Shown here piece after piece: positions 52,945-62,372 of a stretch of DNA of 64,000 bases. The stretch lies in the NCBI RefSeq assembly GCF_000426705.1, contig NZ_KE384554.1, positions 292,825 through 356,824 of the forward strand. The letters run 5' to 3'. Below the pieces are notes generated by a model. It was not told where the DNA came from. It made no database searches and saw only the letters and a list, made by a program, of their open reading frames with translations. The first letter of the stretch is position 1; each line of letters starts with the position of its first letter. A program made the position numbers and the translations under genes. This DNA is from Spirochaeta cellobiosiphila DSM 17781. GTDB lineage: Bacteria; Spirochaetota; Spirochaetia; DSM-17781.

Positions 52945-52973
52945 AGCATACCAAGGGGGTTAACCCCTGTCAA
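52945..52973 (-). promoter_or_regulatory. Promoter of pyrF with a GGGGTTAACCCC spacer palindrome
   Basis: On the minus strand TTGACA (52973-52968), a 17-base spacer and TATGCT (52950-52945) form a near-consensus promoter. The spacer holds the perfect 12-bp palindrome GGGGTTAACCCC (52956-52967), placed where a repressor would block RNA polymerase. The pyrF ribosome site CGGAGG lies about 16 bases after the -10 box. Confidence 0.75.
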
Positions 52974-52982
52974 TCTTAGCTA

Positions 52983-54716
52983 TTATGGAGTGAATCTCAT
53001 CCATATGACATCATAAGGTTCTAAATCGAATTCCCATTCCTGTTTTTTTTCAACCAATTCCTGTTTTTTCTGAGTGATAATATTATAGCCGGAACCTCTA
53101 AAATCAGGGACATCTGACTTTTTTATTAATAGATTAGTATAATTACCTGTAACATTATGAATACACAGGATGGAGCTATCTCCTCTTCCTCTTACAAAAG
53201 CGAAGACAGAATTATTGGTTCTCAGGATTTTCTGTAAAGATTTAGGATGAAAGGATATTTCTCTACGACGAGCTGTCAATAAAGTTTTATATCCTTCTGA
53301 TATCAGAGAACGTAAGGAACCTTTTTGTTTTAGTTCTTTATTAAGGTCTTTCATTTTAAATTTCGCTCTATTGATACGTCTATTAATACCCGATTGACTT
53401 ACACCTTCATGATCATTTTCTGAACCTAGTAAACTATGCACATATATTCCCGGGATACCTGCCATGGCCAGCATAATAGCCTGGCTGGTCAAAAATTTTG
53501 CACTCCTCTGACTCTTATCTAACTCCTTCTCACTAACTGCATCAAAATAATTAATATTTAACTCATAAGGAATAGGTCCATTGGTAGTATCCTTATAGCT
53601 AATGAGACCTCCTCTTTCCATTACAGCCTTATACACTTTACTTAATTCTTCCTCATCCAGAATCCCTTTAGCTGGGGTAACCCCAATGCCATCATGACTT
53701 GCCAGAAAATTAAAATAAGTTTTCTTGCCATCTGGCTGAGGAAGGGACATCGCCCATTTCTGTAAAAAACCTGTATTACCTGTGATAAAAGCATGTAATG
53801 TTAGGGGTGGTAGACTAAATTGATACACCATATGTGCTTCATTAGTACCATTTCCAAAGTAGGAAATGTTTTCCTTATGGGGAACATTAGTTTCTGTCAG
53901 GATCAGAACACCAGGAGCAACCTTATCCAATATAGCTCTCATTAGACGTACAAAACTATGGGTTTTGGGATGGTGAATACAGCTGGTTCCCACCTCCTTC
54001 CATAGATAAGCGATGGCATCTAAGCGTATAATTCTGGCCCCTTTAGAGATATAGAGCAGAATGATATCAATAAACTCAATGAGCACATTAGGATTAGCAA
54101 AATTAAGATCGACCTGGTCTTTACTAAAAGTTGTCCATAAATACTTTGTTCCACTCGCTGTATGATACGGACTAAGTAAAGGAAGAGCTCTGGGTCTTAC
54201 GACTTTCGATAAATCAGTCTTAGGATCAACACAAATAAAGTACTCATCATAGGGAATCTTTTGCTGTAAGAAATCCTGAAACCATGAACTTTCTGAACTA
54301 CAATGATTTAAGACTAAGTCAAACATCAGGTCAAAGGATTGTGACAACTGTTCCACATGAGACCATTGCCCCCATTCTTTTTTAACTTCTCTATAATCAA
54401 TAACACTAAATCCATCATCAGAAGACCAAGGACTAAAAGGAAGTATATGGATAGTAGAAAGGATATCTTTATACTGGTCTGTCATGAAATCCATTAATAC
54501 TTCAAGGGGCTTATGACCTGAACTTTGGAATTGATCTCCATAGGTAATGAGCACACTGTCCTCCTCAGTCACAGCTAAAGAACTTTCTGATTCTTTGTTT
54601 ATAGTCTGCAAAGAGGGTTCCCACTTCTGTAAAACTTTCCTAACTCTTTCTACAAGGCCTTCAGCTTGACCTTTTCCATAGATATACTCAATTTCCTGAT
54701 ATATTTTACTCTTCAT
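52983..54716 (-). CDS. GH13 subfamily 18 sugar phosphorylase (sucrose phosphorylase-like)
   Basis: 577 residues. It has the amylase-type barrel: IHILPFSPWSSDDGFSVIDYREV near residue 90, DLVLNHCSSESSWFQDFL near residue 135 (the family D-x-x-x-N-H), GARIIRLDAIAYLWKE near residue 230 (nucleophile Asp), LILTETNVPHKEN near residue 272 (acid/base Glu) and FLASHDGIGVTPAKG near residue 337 (the H-D pair). The SPWSSDDGFSV and CSSESSWF blocks are those of GH13_18 phosphorylases, which act on sucrose, glucosylglycerate or similar with phosphate. Which sugar is accepted is not clear from the active site loops. Divergent from the glycosyltransferase at 54794; a trehalose/sucrose-like cycle is possible but unproven. 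Confidence 0.85.
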   Translation of the reverse strand: MKSKIYQEIEYIYGKGQAEGLVERVRKVLQKWEPSLQTINKESESSLAVTEEDSVLITYGDQFQSSGHKPLEVLMDFMTDQYKDILSTIHILPFSPWSSDDGFSVIDYREVKKEWGQWSHVEQLSQSFDLMFDLVLNHCSSESSWFQDFLQQKIPYDEYFICVDPKTDLSKVVRPRALPLLSPYHTASGTKYLWTTFSKDQVDLNFANPNVLIEFIDIILLYISKGARIIRLDAIAYLWKEVGTSCIHHPKTHSFVRLMRAILDKVAPGVLILTETNVPHKENISYFGNGTNEAHMVYQFSLPPLTLHAFITGNTGFLQKWAMSLPQPDGKKTYFNFLASHDGIGVTPAKGILDEEELSKVYKAVMERGGLISYKDTTNGPIPYELNINYFDAVSEKELDKSQRSAKFLTSQAIMLAMAGIPGIYVHSLLGSENDHEGVSQSGINRRINRAKFKMKDLNKELKQKGSLRSLISEGYKTLLTARRREISFHPKSLQKILRTNNSVFAFVRGRGDSSILCIHNVTGNYTNLLIKKSDVPDFRGSGYNIITQKKQELVEKKQEWEFDLEPYDVIWMRFTP

Positions 54717-54793
54717 AACAAGACAATTGTATTGGTTTTATTTTTTATTTTCAAATCTTTAAAAAAAGACTACATAACTGTTATTCTATAAAT

Positions 54794-56320
54794 ATGAAAA
54801 TACTCATACTACACTATCATTTACTTCCTGGAGGAGTAACAAATGTCATCATTGATCAAGTTAAATCTTTACTCACCCTTGCCTCAGTTGAACATATTAC
54901 CCTCATATCTGGTCAGTCCGACAACATTGATAATGTAAATAAGTGTTTTCCTAAATCCGATAAAGTAAGTATAGAAGTTTTACCTTCTGTGGGTTATAGA
55001 AACGTATCCTCTAATGAAGAATTAATTTCTTCCAAGCAAGAGCTTGCCCTGTCTTTGACCCCCTTTGTAAGACAACATGACTTAATATGGATACATAACT
55101 ATCATCTGGGTAAAAATATCCCTTTGACAGCCTATTGGCTGGACATAATACAGCAAACAAAGGATAAGAAATTTCTACTCCATATCCATGATTTCCCGGA
55201 ATCTGGACGTTTTGACAATCTTAGCCTCCTGAGAAAACATCTCAATAAGCCTCTTTACCCTCTCAATAATCATGTTAAATATGCATTGATCAACTACAGA
55301 GATTATGATTATTTGAGAAAAAATGGTATAAATGAAGACCAGGTATTTTTTCTCCCCAATCCTATCAAGGAAGAGATCATTCCCCCATTGGACCCTAAAA
55401 CATCTCATGATATGATGAGTTATCTATCTACTTTTTATAAAGGAATAAAAAAAGATTGCCCTTTTCGTCTCTATCCTGTACGCAGTATAAGAAGGAAAAA
55501 TATTGGGGAAGCTTTGTTTTGGTCTATCCTTCAACCAGAGTATAATATTATTATCACGCTTCCCGGGGTATCAAACAGAGAAAAAAACTACTCACAAAAG
55601 ATAGAATCCTTCCTTAAAGAATATCCCATTCCATCGGCTACATCAGCAGGACTTATTCTGTCCCAAAAGGGGTATAGCTTTACAAATATTGTTAGTGCAT
55701 CTCACTCTGTGATTAGTACTTCTGTCCAAGAAGGTTTTGGCTATCTTTTTCTTAACTCTCAAATATGGAATAAACCTTTACTTGCAAGACAATTACCGAT
55801 ACTGAAGGGTTTTGACAAATATTTTGATTGGCAGATGTCGACTTTTTATACAGAATTGTTAGTTCCAATAAATAAAGAGGATCTTGTCAGGCTCAAAACC
55901 GCTTATCTTAATAAATTGAAGAGCCTTAAAGCTTATATTAATACACAAGTAATGGAGAGTCTTAGCATTAAAATACAGACAATAGGTAAAGAGGGATGGA
56001 TAGACTTTTCCTTTCTTTCCTTGAATGATCAACTCAATATAATCAAAACCACTCATCAAGATGAGAAGCTAAGAGAATCCATTATTGACAGAAACAGACT
56101 ATCTATGGATAGATGGGAGACTAATAACGTAAATAAAGATATAACAAATAATATTTTAAAAGATTTTGGGTCCCAAGCTGTTGTTGACAAATTTAATCAA
56201 CTGACAGCAAGCTTTACAGATAGGTCTCACAAAAAAGTGAAGACAAGAGACATATCTTCTGATCTAGTTGATAAGTTCACCGACCTTGATACTATCCGCC
56301 TTCTTTATGATTACAAATGA
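54794..56320 (+). CDS. GT4-like glycosyltransferase
   Basis: 508 residues. MKILILHYHLLPGGVTNVIIDQV at the start fits the N-terminal Rossmann domain of GT4 enzymes (the G-G-V-T/S-x-V loop that contacts donor phosphate). In the middle, PFRLYPVRSIRRKNIGEALFW is the R-x-x-x-R-K-N block in GT4, and VISTSVQEGFGYLFLNSQIWNKPLLAR near residue 310 is the E-G-F-G-x-x-x-x-E/N-A motif that holds the donor sugar, with Asn instead of the usual Glu at one position. The C-terminal 120 residues are helical and extra. The donor and acceptor are unknown; the divergent GH13 phosphorylase suggests a soluble disaccharide or glycoside (inference). Confidence 0.75.
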   Translation: MKILILHYHLLPGGVTNVIIDQVKSLLTLASVEHITLISGQSDNIDNVNKCFPKSDKVSIEVLPSVGYRNVSSNEELISSKQELALSLTPFVRQHDLIWIHNYHLGKNIPLTAYWLDIIQQTKDKKFLLHIHDFPESGRFDNLSLLRKHLNKPLYPLNNHVKYALINYRDYDYLRKNGINEDQVFFLPNPIKEEIIPPLDPKTSHDMMSYLSTFYKGIKKDCPFRLYPVRSIRRKNIGEALFWSILQPEYNIIITLPGVSNREKNYSQKIESFLKEYPIPSATSAGLILSQKGYSFTNIVSASHSVISTSVQEGFGYLFLNSQIWNKPLLARQLPILKGFDKYFDWQMSTFYTELLVPINKEDLVRLKTAYLNKLKSLKAYINTQVMESLSIKIQTIGKEGWIDFSFLSLNDQLNIIKTTHQDEKLRESIIDRNRLSMDRWETNNVNKDITNNILKDFGSQAVVDKFNQLTASFTDRSHKKVKTRDISSDLVDKFTDLDTIRLLYDYK

Positions 56321-56354
56321 AGGTTGAGACTAACTCTCAAAAATTTTATCCACC

Positions 56355-56383
56355 TTGCATTCTGAATTGATGGCGAGTACAAT
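56355..56383 (+). promoter_or_regulatory. Promoter of the PFOR gene
   Basis: TTGCAT, a 17-base spacer and TACAAT. The -10 box ends 41 bases before the ATG. Good fit to a sigma70-type promoter and consistent with a strongly expressed central metabolic gene. Confidence 0.65.
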
Positions 56384-56424
56384 AAAACTCGTTCAAATAA
56401 ATCTTCAATAGAAAGAGGATCTTC

Positions 56425-59400
56425 ATGTCCAATAAAAAGATGATTACAATCGACGGGAATATGGCAGCTGCTCACGTGGCTTACGCTTTTAGTGAAGTTG
56501 CAGCTATCTACCCCATCACACCATCTTCTCCAATGGGAGAGTATTCAGATGCGTGGGCCGCAGCAGGCCAAAAAAACCTATTTGGTAAAAAAGTAGATGT
56601 TATAGAAATGCAGTCTGAAGCAGGTGCAGCAGGATCAGTTCATGGTTCATTATCTGCGGGTGCTTTGACTACAACTTTCACAGCTTCTCAAGGGCTTTTA
56701 TTGATGCTCCCTAACATGCACAAAATTGCTGGTGAAATGATGCCAACAGTTTTCCATGTATCAGCACGATCAATTGCCGCTCAATCTTTGTCAATCTATG
56801 GTGACCACTCTGACGTAATGTGTGCCAGAAATACTGGTTTTGCCATGGTTGCAGCCAACTCTATCCAGGAAACAATGGATTTAGCTTTGGTATCTCACTT
56901 AGCAACTCTCAAATCCCAAGTACCATTCTTAAACTTCTTTGATGGTTTCAGAACAAGTCATGAGATTCAGAAAGTTGAAGAAATCTCTTATGAAACTATG
57001 AAAGAATTGGTTGAACCTGAGTTGATTGAACGATTCAGAGATCGTGCAATGCGACCAGAAAAACCAATCGTAAAAGTAGCGGCTCAAAACCCAGATGTAT
57101 ACTTCCAGGGTCGAGAAACTACTAACAAATACTACGATGAACTACCAGAAATAGTTCAATCCTATATGGATGTGGTATCTAAGGCTACAGGACGATCTTA
57201 CAGATTATTTGATTATGTCGGAGCTCCTGATGCAGAAAAAGTAATTGTTGCTATGGGATCTGGTTGTGACACAATTGATTTAACAGTTAAACACTTATTA
57301 GCTAAGGGAGAAAAAGTTGGTCTGGTTAAAGTCAGACTATACAGACCTTTCAGTGTAAAACACTTCATTGAAGCGCTTCCTTCTACTGTTAAGAAAATTG
57401 CTGTACTTGACCGAACAAAAGAACCAGGATCCATTGGTGAACCATTGTTCCTTGATGTAGTAGCAGCTCTAGCAGGCAAAGACATTAAAGTTATTGGTGG
57501 ACGATATGGTCTATCTTCTAAAGAATTTGTTCCTAGCCATGTAAAAGCTGTTTACGATCACCTTGATGGTGAAGCTTTCCATAGTTTCACTGTTGGTATC
57601 AATGACGATGTAACTCATAAATCAATTCCTGTAAAAGAAAACATTTCTGTTGCAGCAGCTGATTCTAAGTCTTGTGTATTCTGGGGATTCGGTTCTGACG
57701 GTACTGTTGGTGCTTGTAAGAACTCAACCAAGATAATTGGTGACAACACAGATCTAAATACTCAAGCCTACTTTAGTTATGATTCTAAAAAATCAGGTGG
57801 TATCACAGTATCTCACCTTCGATTTGGTAAAGACTCAGTTAACATGCCTTGGTTAATCACTCATGCTGACTTTGTTGCTTGTCATAACCCAGCGTATATT
57901 GGTCGATATGACATGTTAAGCTGTATCAAAGAAGGAGGAGTTTTCCTTCTTAACTCTGAAATCCCAACATCTGAAGTTTTTAACAAACTTACTAAGGATA
58001 TGCAGGAAATAATCATCAATAGAAAGATTAAGTTCTACAACATTGATGCTCTTAAGATTGCTCTTAAGGTTGGTTTGGGACAAAGAATTAACACAGTTAT
58101 GCAGGCTGCCTTCTTTAAGATCTCTGGTGTACTTCCAGAAGAAGAAGCTATACAACTTATCAAAAACTACATTAAGAAGACTTTCTCAAGAAAAGGTGAT
58201 GCTATCATTCAAATGAACTGGGATGCCGTTGATATGGCTTCTGCAGCTCTTGAAGAAGTAACCGTACCATCAACAATCACAGAATCATTTGATGCACCTA
58301 AATTAATTGCAGACGATGCTAATGATTTTGCAAAAGATATTATTAAGCCAACAATGCACCAACAAGGTGATGATATTCCTGTATCAAAAATGTCCTTTGA
58401 TGGAACTATTCCTACAGGAACTACAAAATTAGAAAAAAGAGGAATTGCTCCTCGTGTACCACAATGGTTAGCAGATAACTGTATTCAGTGTAACCAATGT
58501 GTTATGGCTTGTCCTCATGCTGTTATTAGAGCTAAACAATTTACTCCTGAAGAAACAGCTGCTGCACCTGGTGAATTCACAGTTCTTAAGTCTAGTACTA
58601 AGAATGAAAGAGATCTTGATTACAGAATCCAGATTTACATCGAAGACTGTACAGGTTGTGGTGTTTGTGTTGATGTATGTCCTGGACGTAAACAAGTTAA
58701 AGCCCTTGAATTCTCTACTCTTGAAGATCAGAGAGCGAAAGGTGAAACAGAAAAAGCTGTATACTTTGATAATCTGCCAAACGATGTAACAGAAGGCGTT
58801 AAAATTTCAACTTTCAAGGGTGTAATGTTCAAACAACCTCTATTTGAGTTCTCTGGAGCTTGTGCCGGTTGTGGTGAAACACCTTATGTTAAATTAATGT
58901 CCCAATTATTCGGTGACAGAATGGTAGCAGCGAATGCAACTGGATGTTCCTCTATCTATGGTGGTACATTCCCAACAATTCCTTACTGTACAAACAAAGA
59001 TGGGCGAGGTCCTTCTTGGGGTAACTCACTCTTTGAAGACAACGCAGAATATGGTTTTGGTATGAGACTGGCTGTTGACAGCAACCGAGATCTACTTAAG
59101 ACAAAAGTTGAAGAAGTTCTTGCTGAAGGAACAACTCCAGAACTTAAATCTGCTCTTGAAAAATCAATGGAATTGTGGAAAGGCACTGATGATGAAGCTT
59201 ATGCTGCTCAAGATGCTGTTAAAGCTGCTCTTCCTGGAGCTTTAAGTTCTGCTAGCGGAGCGACAAAAGAAGCTGTTGCTAAGATCAAAGAATTGTCAGA
59301 CTACTTTGTAGACAAATCAGTTTGGATAATCGGTGGTGATGGCTGGGCTTATGATATTGGATTTGGAGGTGTTGACCACGTTCTTGCTGCTGGTAAAAAC

Positions 59401-59952
59401 GTTAACATCCTTGTTCTTGATACAGAAGTATACTCAAACACTGGTGGACAAGCTTCTAAATCAACTCCCATTGGAGCTGTAGCTAAGTTTGCTAATGCTG
59501 GTATGCGTCTTGGTAAAAAGAAGATGGGTATCATGGCTATGAGTTATGGTTATGTTTATGTAGCTTCCATAGCAATGGGTGCTAATAGAGCTCAAACTCT
59601 TAAAGCTTTCCAAGAAGCAGAAGCTTATGATGGACCTTCCATTATATTCGCTTACTCTCCTTGTATTGCACATGGTATCGATATGTCCAAGACTCAGTCT
59701 AAACAAAAAGATGCTGTTGAAGCTGGATACTGGCCACTATACAGATACAATCCTCTTAACGAAACAGGAAGCAAATTCACTTGGGAAACAAAAGAGCCTA
59801 AGGGTGACTTCCAAGACTTTATTAAGAGTGAAAATAGATACCGACAACTTAAGAAAACAGCACCTTCTGAAGCAGATAAATTGTTTGAAGAAGCTCAAGC
59901 TGATGCGAAAAACACATGGGAAACTTACAAGAAATTGGGTGAAATCCTATAA
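56425..59952 (+). CDS. nifJ: Pyruvate:ferredoxin (flavodoxin) oxidoreductase, single-chain
   Basis: 1175 residues, the size of the single-chain PFOR dimer subunit. It oxidises pyruvate with CoA to acetyl-CoA and CO2 and passes electrons to ferredoxin. YPITPSSPMGEYSDAWAA near residue 30 is the pyruvate/TPP domain I. Two ferredoxin-type 4Fe-4S sites are at about 686-700 (CIQCNQCVMACPH) and about 740-752 (CTGCGVCVDVCP). CAGCGETPYVKL near residue 812 ligates the third cluster, and GGDGWAYDIGFGGVDHVLAA near residue 972 with DTEVYSNTGGQ is the TPP-binding domain VI. Arginine codons in it include many CGA, which is unlike its neighbours and worth noting. It is followed by a terminator, so it is a stand-alone gene. 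A mark of an anaerobic metabolism. Confidence 0.96.
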   Translation: MSNKKMITIDGNMAAAHVAYAFSEVAAIYPITPSSPMGEYSDAWAAAGQKNLFGKKVDVIEMQSEAGAAGSVHGSLSAGALTTTFTASQGLLLMLPNMHKIAGEMMPTVFHVSARSIAAQSLSIYGDHSDVMCARNTGFAMVAANSIQETMDLALVSHLATLKSQVPFLNFFDGFRTSHEIQKVEEISYETMKELVEPELIERFRDRAMRPEKPIVKVAAQNPDVYFQGRETTNKYYDELPEIVQSYMDVVSKATGRSYRLFDYVGAPDAEKVIVAMGSGCDTIDLTVKHLLAKGEKVGLVKVRLYRPFSVKHFIEALPSTVKKIAVLDRTKEPGSIGEPLFLDVVAALAGKDIKVIGGRYGLSSKEFVPSHVKAVYDHLDGEAFHSFTVGINDDVTHKSIPVKENISVAAADSKSCVFWGFGSDGTVGACKNSTKIIGDNTDLNTQAYFSYDSKKSGGITVSHLRFGKDSVNMPWLITHADFVACHNPAYIGRYDMLSCIKEGGVFLLNSEIPTSEVFNKLTKDMQEIIINRKIKFYNIDALKIALKVGLGQRINTVMQAAFFKISGVLPEEEAIQLIKNYIKKTFSRKGDAIIQMNWDAVDMASAALEEVTVPSTITESFDAPKLIADDANDFAKDIIKPTMHQQGDDIPVSKMSFDGTIPTGTTKLEKRGIAPRVPQWLADNCIQCNQCVMACPHAVIRAKQFTPEETAAAPGEFTVLKSSTKNERDLDYRIQIYIEDCTGCGVCVDVCPGRKQVKALEFSTLEDQRAKGETEKAVYFDNLPNDVTEGVKISTFKGVMFKQPLFEFSGACAGCGETPYVKLMSQLFGDRMVAANATGCSSIYGGTFPTIPYCTNKDGRGPSWGNSLFEDNAEYGFGMRLAVDSNRDLLKTKVEEVLAEGTTPELKSALEKSMELWKGTDDEAYAAQDAVKAALPGALSSASGATKEAVAKIKELSDYFVDKSVWIIGGDGWAYDIGFGGVDHVLAAGKNVNILVLDTEVYSNTGGQASKSTPIGAVAKFANAGMRLGKKKMGIMAMSYGYVYVASIAMGANRAQTLKAFQEAEAYDGPSIIFAYSPCIAHGIDMSKTQSKQKDAVEAGYWPLYRYNPLNETGSKFTWETKEPKGDFQDFIKSENRYRQLKKTAPSEADKLFEEAQADAKNTWETYKKLGEIL

Positions 59953-59974
59953 TCTTTAGAGATGACCATATAAG

Positions 59975-60000
59975 GAGGCTGCTTAATGCAGCCTCTTTTT
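59975..60000 (+). terminator. Rho-independent terminator after PFOR
   Basis: GAGGCTGC-TTAAT-GCAGCCTC is a perfect 8-bp stem with a 5-base loop, followed by TTTTTC. It lies 22 bases after the PFOR stop. Confidence 0.9.
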
Positions 60001-60054
60001 CTTTATAAAAAATTATAGATTGACCAAGAGGGATCCATACCATACAGTAGGACT

Positions 60055-60846
60055 ATGACTATTAAACAAAGAAGACATAGGAACTTATTTATTAATCTTC
60101 TTCTATTTTCTGTGTTTGAAGTACTGCTATTCTACCTTCTTCAATACAAATACTACATACAGCTTAATCACTTCCTAATCTTTAGTTCGGTGAATGTACT
60201 CTACAACGGGATTATATTTATAACATTATTAAAATTTGACAGATTATTCTATTATGATAAAACGAATGAAGAAATGTCCTACATAAATCTAGCCACATTA
60301 TTAACCATTTTACGATTATCTTCCTTAATATCACTTATGTATCTTGTATACCTAGCCTCTCAATATTCACTAACTCGTCTCACAGTCGTTATAACCGCTG
60401 CCATTTTTCTGACAGACTTGTTGGATGGGCAGATAGCAAGAAGAACAAATACCATAACTAAGATAGGTAAATTTCTCGATAGTACAGCTGATTATTTTGT
60501 CATATTAGCCATATCAATACTCATGTTATATTTTAGGATTATCCCTGTTTATATCTTTATACTCACTCTGGTACGCGGATTTAGCCAATTTCCTAACCTT
60601 TTTAGATATAAAATAGAGGAAGGCAAAATAATCTTTGAAACCTCGTTTCTTGGGAAGTTAAGTGTTTTTATGGTGATGTTCCTATATGGATCAGAATTGT
60701 TTATATTAACCGACCTAGGTAAAGTCCTGGAACCTTACATCTATATCTTGGAGATTACCACAGCATTTATATTGCTAATGGGGTCCGCTGACAAATTAAT
60801 TATGTTTCTATTGGGAATAAAGAAAAAAAAGCAGGACGGTGTATAA
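60055..60846 (+). CDS. CDP-alcohol phosphatidyltransferase
   Basis: 263 residues with about seven membrane segments. LLDGQIARRTNTITKIGKFL-DSTAD near residues 122-146 is the family signature D-G-x2-A-R-x8-G-x3-D-x3-D, complete, so the enzyme should transfer a phosphatidyl group from CDP-diacylglycerol to an alcohol such as glycerol-phosphate or inositol-phosphate. The N-terminal 75 residues carry two extra membrane segments not seen in PgsA. The alcohol acceptor is not determined by the motif. ATG at 60055 has no strong ribosome site; a terminator overlaps the stop end. Confidence 0.85.
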   Translation: MTIKQRRHRNLFINLLLFSVFEVLLFYLLQYKYYIQLNHFLIFSSVNVLYNGIIFITLLKFDRLFYYDKTNEEMSYINLATLLTILRLSSLISLMYLVYLASQYSLTRLTVVITAAIFLTDLLDGQIARRTNTITKIGKFLDSTADYFVILAISILMLYFRIIPVYIFILTLVRGFSQFPNLFRYKIEEGKIIFETSFLGKLSVFMVMFLYGSELFILTDLGKVLEPYIYILEITTAFILLMGSADKLIMFLLGIKKKKQDGV

Positions 60847-60858
60847 AACCGTCCTTTT
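60833..60858. terminator. Bidirectional terminator
   Basis: AGGACGG-TGTATAAAA-CCGTCCT is a 7-bp stem with A-rich flank on one side and TTTTAT on the other. It overlaps the stop of the phosphatidyltransferase gene and lies just past the stop of the convergent carboxypeptidase gene, so it can serve both. Confidence 0.75.
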
Positions 60859-60869
60859 ATTAGTTAATA

Positions 60870-62372
60870 TTAAAATCCATAGATATCAGAGTATTTATCA
60901 TTAAGATAATCTAAAAAGTACTGAGGATTCAAATTTTCCCCTGTCACTTCTTTACATAGCTCCCCTGCCTTCTTCAAGCGTCCCCATTGATGGATATTAG
61001 TGTGCAACCAATTAAGGATGATATTGAACTTTTTATCCTTTGTCAGACCAGATATAGGACCAAGCTCCTTTTCCATGGCGACTTTAAATTGAGCACTGTA
61101 CAGGTTTCCCAAAGAATAAGTAGGAAAATATCCAATCAGACCAAAAGACCAATGAACATCCTGAAGAACACCTTCTGTATTATTGGAAGGGACTATACCT
61201 AATAGTTCCTCCATCTTTTCATTCCAAATACTAGGAAGATCCTGAATCTTAATAGAACCTTCAAGAAGAGCTAACTCTATTTCAAATCGAAGGATAATAT
61301 GCAAGCTATACGTAACTTCATCAGCTTCTGTACGTATAAAGGAAGATTCAACCTTATTAAAGGCTTTATATAAATCATCTACAGACAAAGAGGACATATT
61401 CTCAGGAAATAAAGACTGCATTTGAGGCCAATAGGCTTCCCAAAAAGCCTTGGATCTCCCAACCATATTTTCCCAGAATCTGGATTGTGATTCATGAATC
61501 CCTAAACTAGTACCGTCACCTACAGTTGTTCCACTAATATTGTCCCCAATACCTTGTTCATAGAGAGCATGACCCGTTTCATGGATGGTACTAAATATAC
61601 CACCATTAAAAAAATTCTTGTCGTATCTTGTTGTGATGCGGATATCATTTGCGCCTAATTGCGTGGTAAATGGATGGGTAGACAGATCCAGTCGACCTCT
61701 GTTGGAATCAAATCCCAGGTCCGCCATAACTTGTCGGCCAAAGGCGTCTTGTTTATCAACAGGATAGTCCAGGCGAATTAAGTCATCACTATTTTGAGGT
61801 GATTTACGGATCTTACCCAAAAGTTCTACAAGCCCCACTTTCAGTTCTCCAAAGATAGCCTTAAGTTCGTTGACTCGCATTCCCGGCTCATAATCCTCTA
61901 AAAGAGCATCATAAGGGTGTTCTTCATATCCTAAGGCTTCTGCCTTTTGTCTTGTTAGGTCCAAGACTTTTTGCAAGTAAGGAGCGAAACTTTGAAAATC
62001 ATCTTCCTTTCTTGCTTTGGCCCAGGCATTTTGAGCCAAAGCTGTGGCCTTCGTCAAATCCTTAACGAGCTGACTGGACAGACGTGTTTCCTTATTATAA
62101 TCTTCTTCTCTTATACCAAGAAAGGATTTTTCAAAATCATTTAATGAAGATAAATCTTTATTCGCCTGAGCGATCAATTCTGCTATCTCTGGATTTGTTT
62201 TATGTTGATGGGATAAACCAGATAGAAAAGCGGCCTGATCTGCCCTTCCTTCTACAGCCCCTTCTGGCATGTAAGTTTCCTGATCCCAACCTAGTATAGC
62301 TCCAATATCTTCAATAATTCGTGACTCTTTGTCTAATTCTATTAACTTTTTAACCGCTTCCACAGAATTCAC
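60870..62372 (-). CDS. Carboxypeptidase Taq, M32 family
   Basis: 500 residues, normal for M32. TIHETGHALYEQG near residue 268 is the zinc HExxH site, and GIHESQSRFWENMVGR near residue 298 holds the third ligand Glu and the H-E-S-Q-S block that is diagnostic of M32 enzymes. RIRTTRYD-type (here DIRITTRYD) and SYSLHI-like blocks also match. It removes C-terminal residues from peptides, with no proline or acidic residue as the preferred site in known members. GTG start in TAGTG overlaps thrS's stop by one base, with AAGGAG upstream. Confidence 0.92.
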   Translation of the reverse strand: MNSVEAVKKLIELDKESRIIEDIGAILGWDQETYMPEGAVEGRADQAAFLSGLSHQHKTNPEIAELIAQANKDLSSLNDFEKSFLGIREEDYNKETRLSSQLVKDLTKATALAQNAWAKARKEDDFQSFAPYLQKVLDLTRQKAEALGYEEHPYDALLEDYEPGMRVNELKAIFGELKVGLVELLGKIRKSPQNSDDLIRLDYPVDKQDAFGRQVMADLGFDSNRGRLDLSTHPFTTQLGANDIRITTRYDKNFFNGGIFSTIHETGHALYEQGIGDNISGTTVGDGTSLGIHESQSRFWENMVGRSKAFWEAYWPQMQSLFPENMSSLSVDDLYKAFNKVESSFIRTEADEVTYSLHIILRFEIELALLEGSIKIQDLPSIWNEKMEELLGIVPSNNTEGVLQDVHWSFGLIGYFPTYSLGNLYSAQFKVAMEKELGPISGLTKDKKFNIILNWLHTNIHQWGRLKKAGELCKEVTGENLNPQYFLDYLNDKYSDIYGF

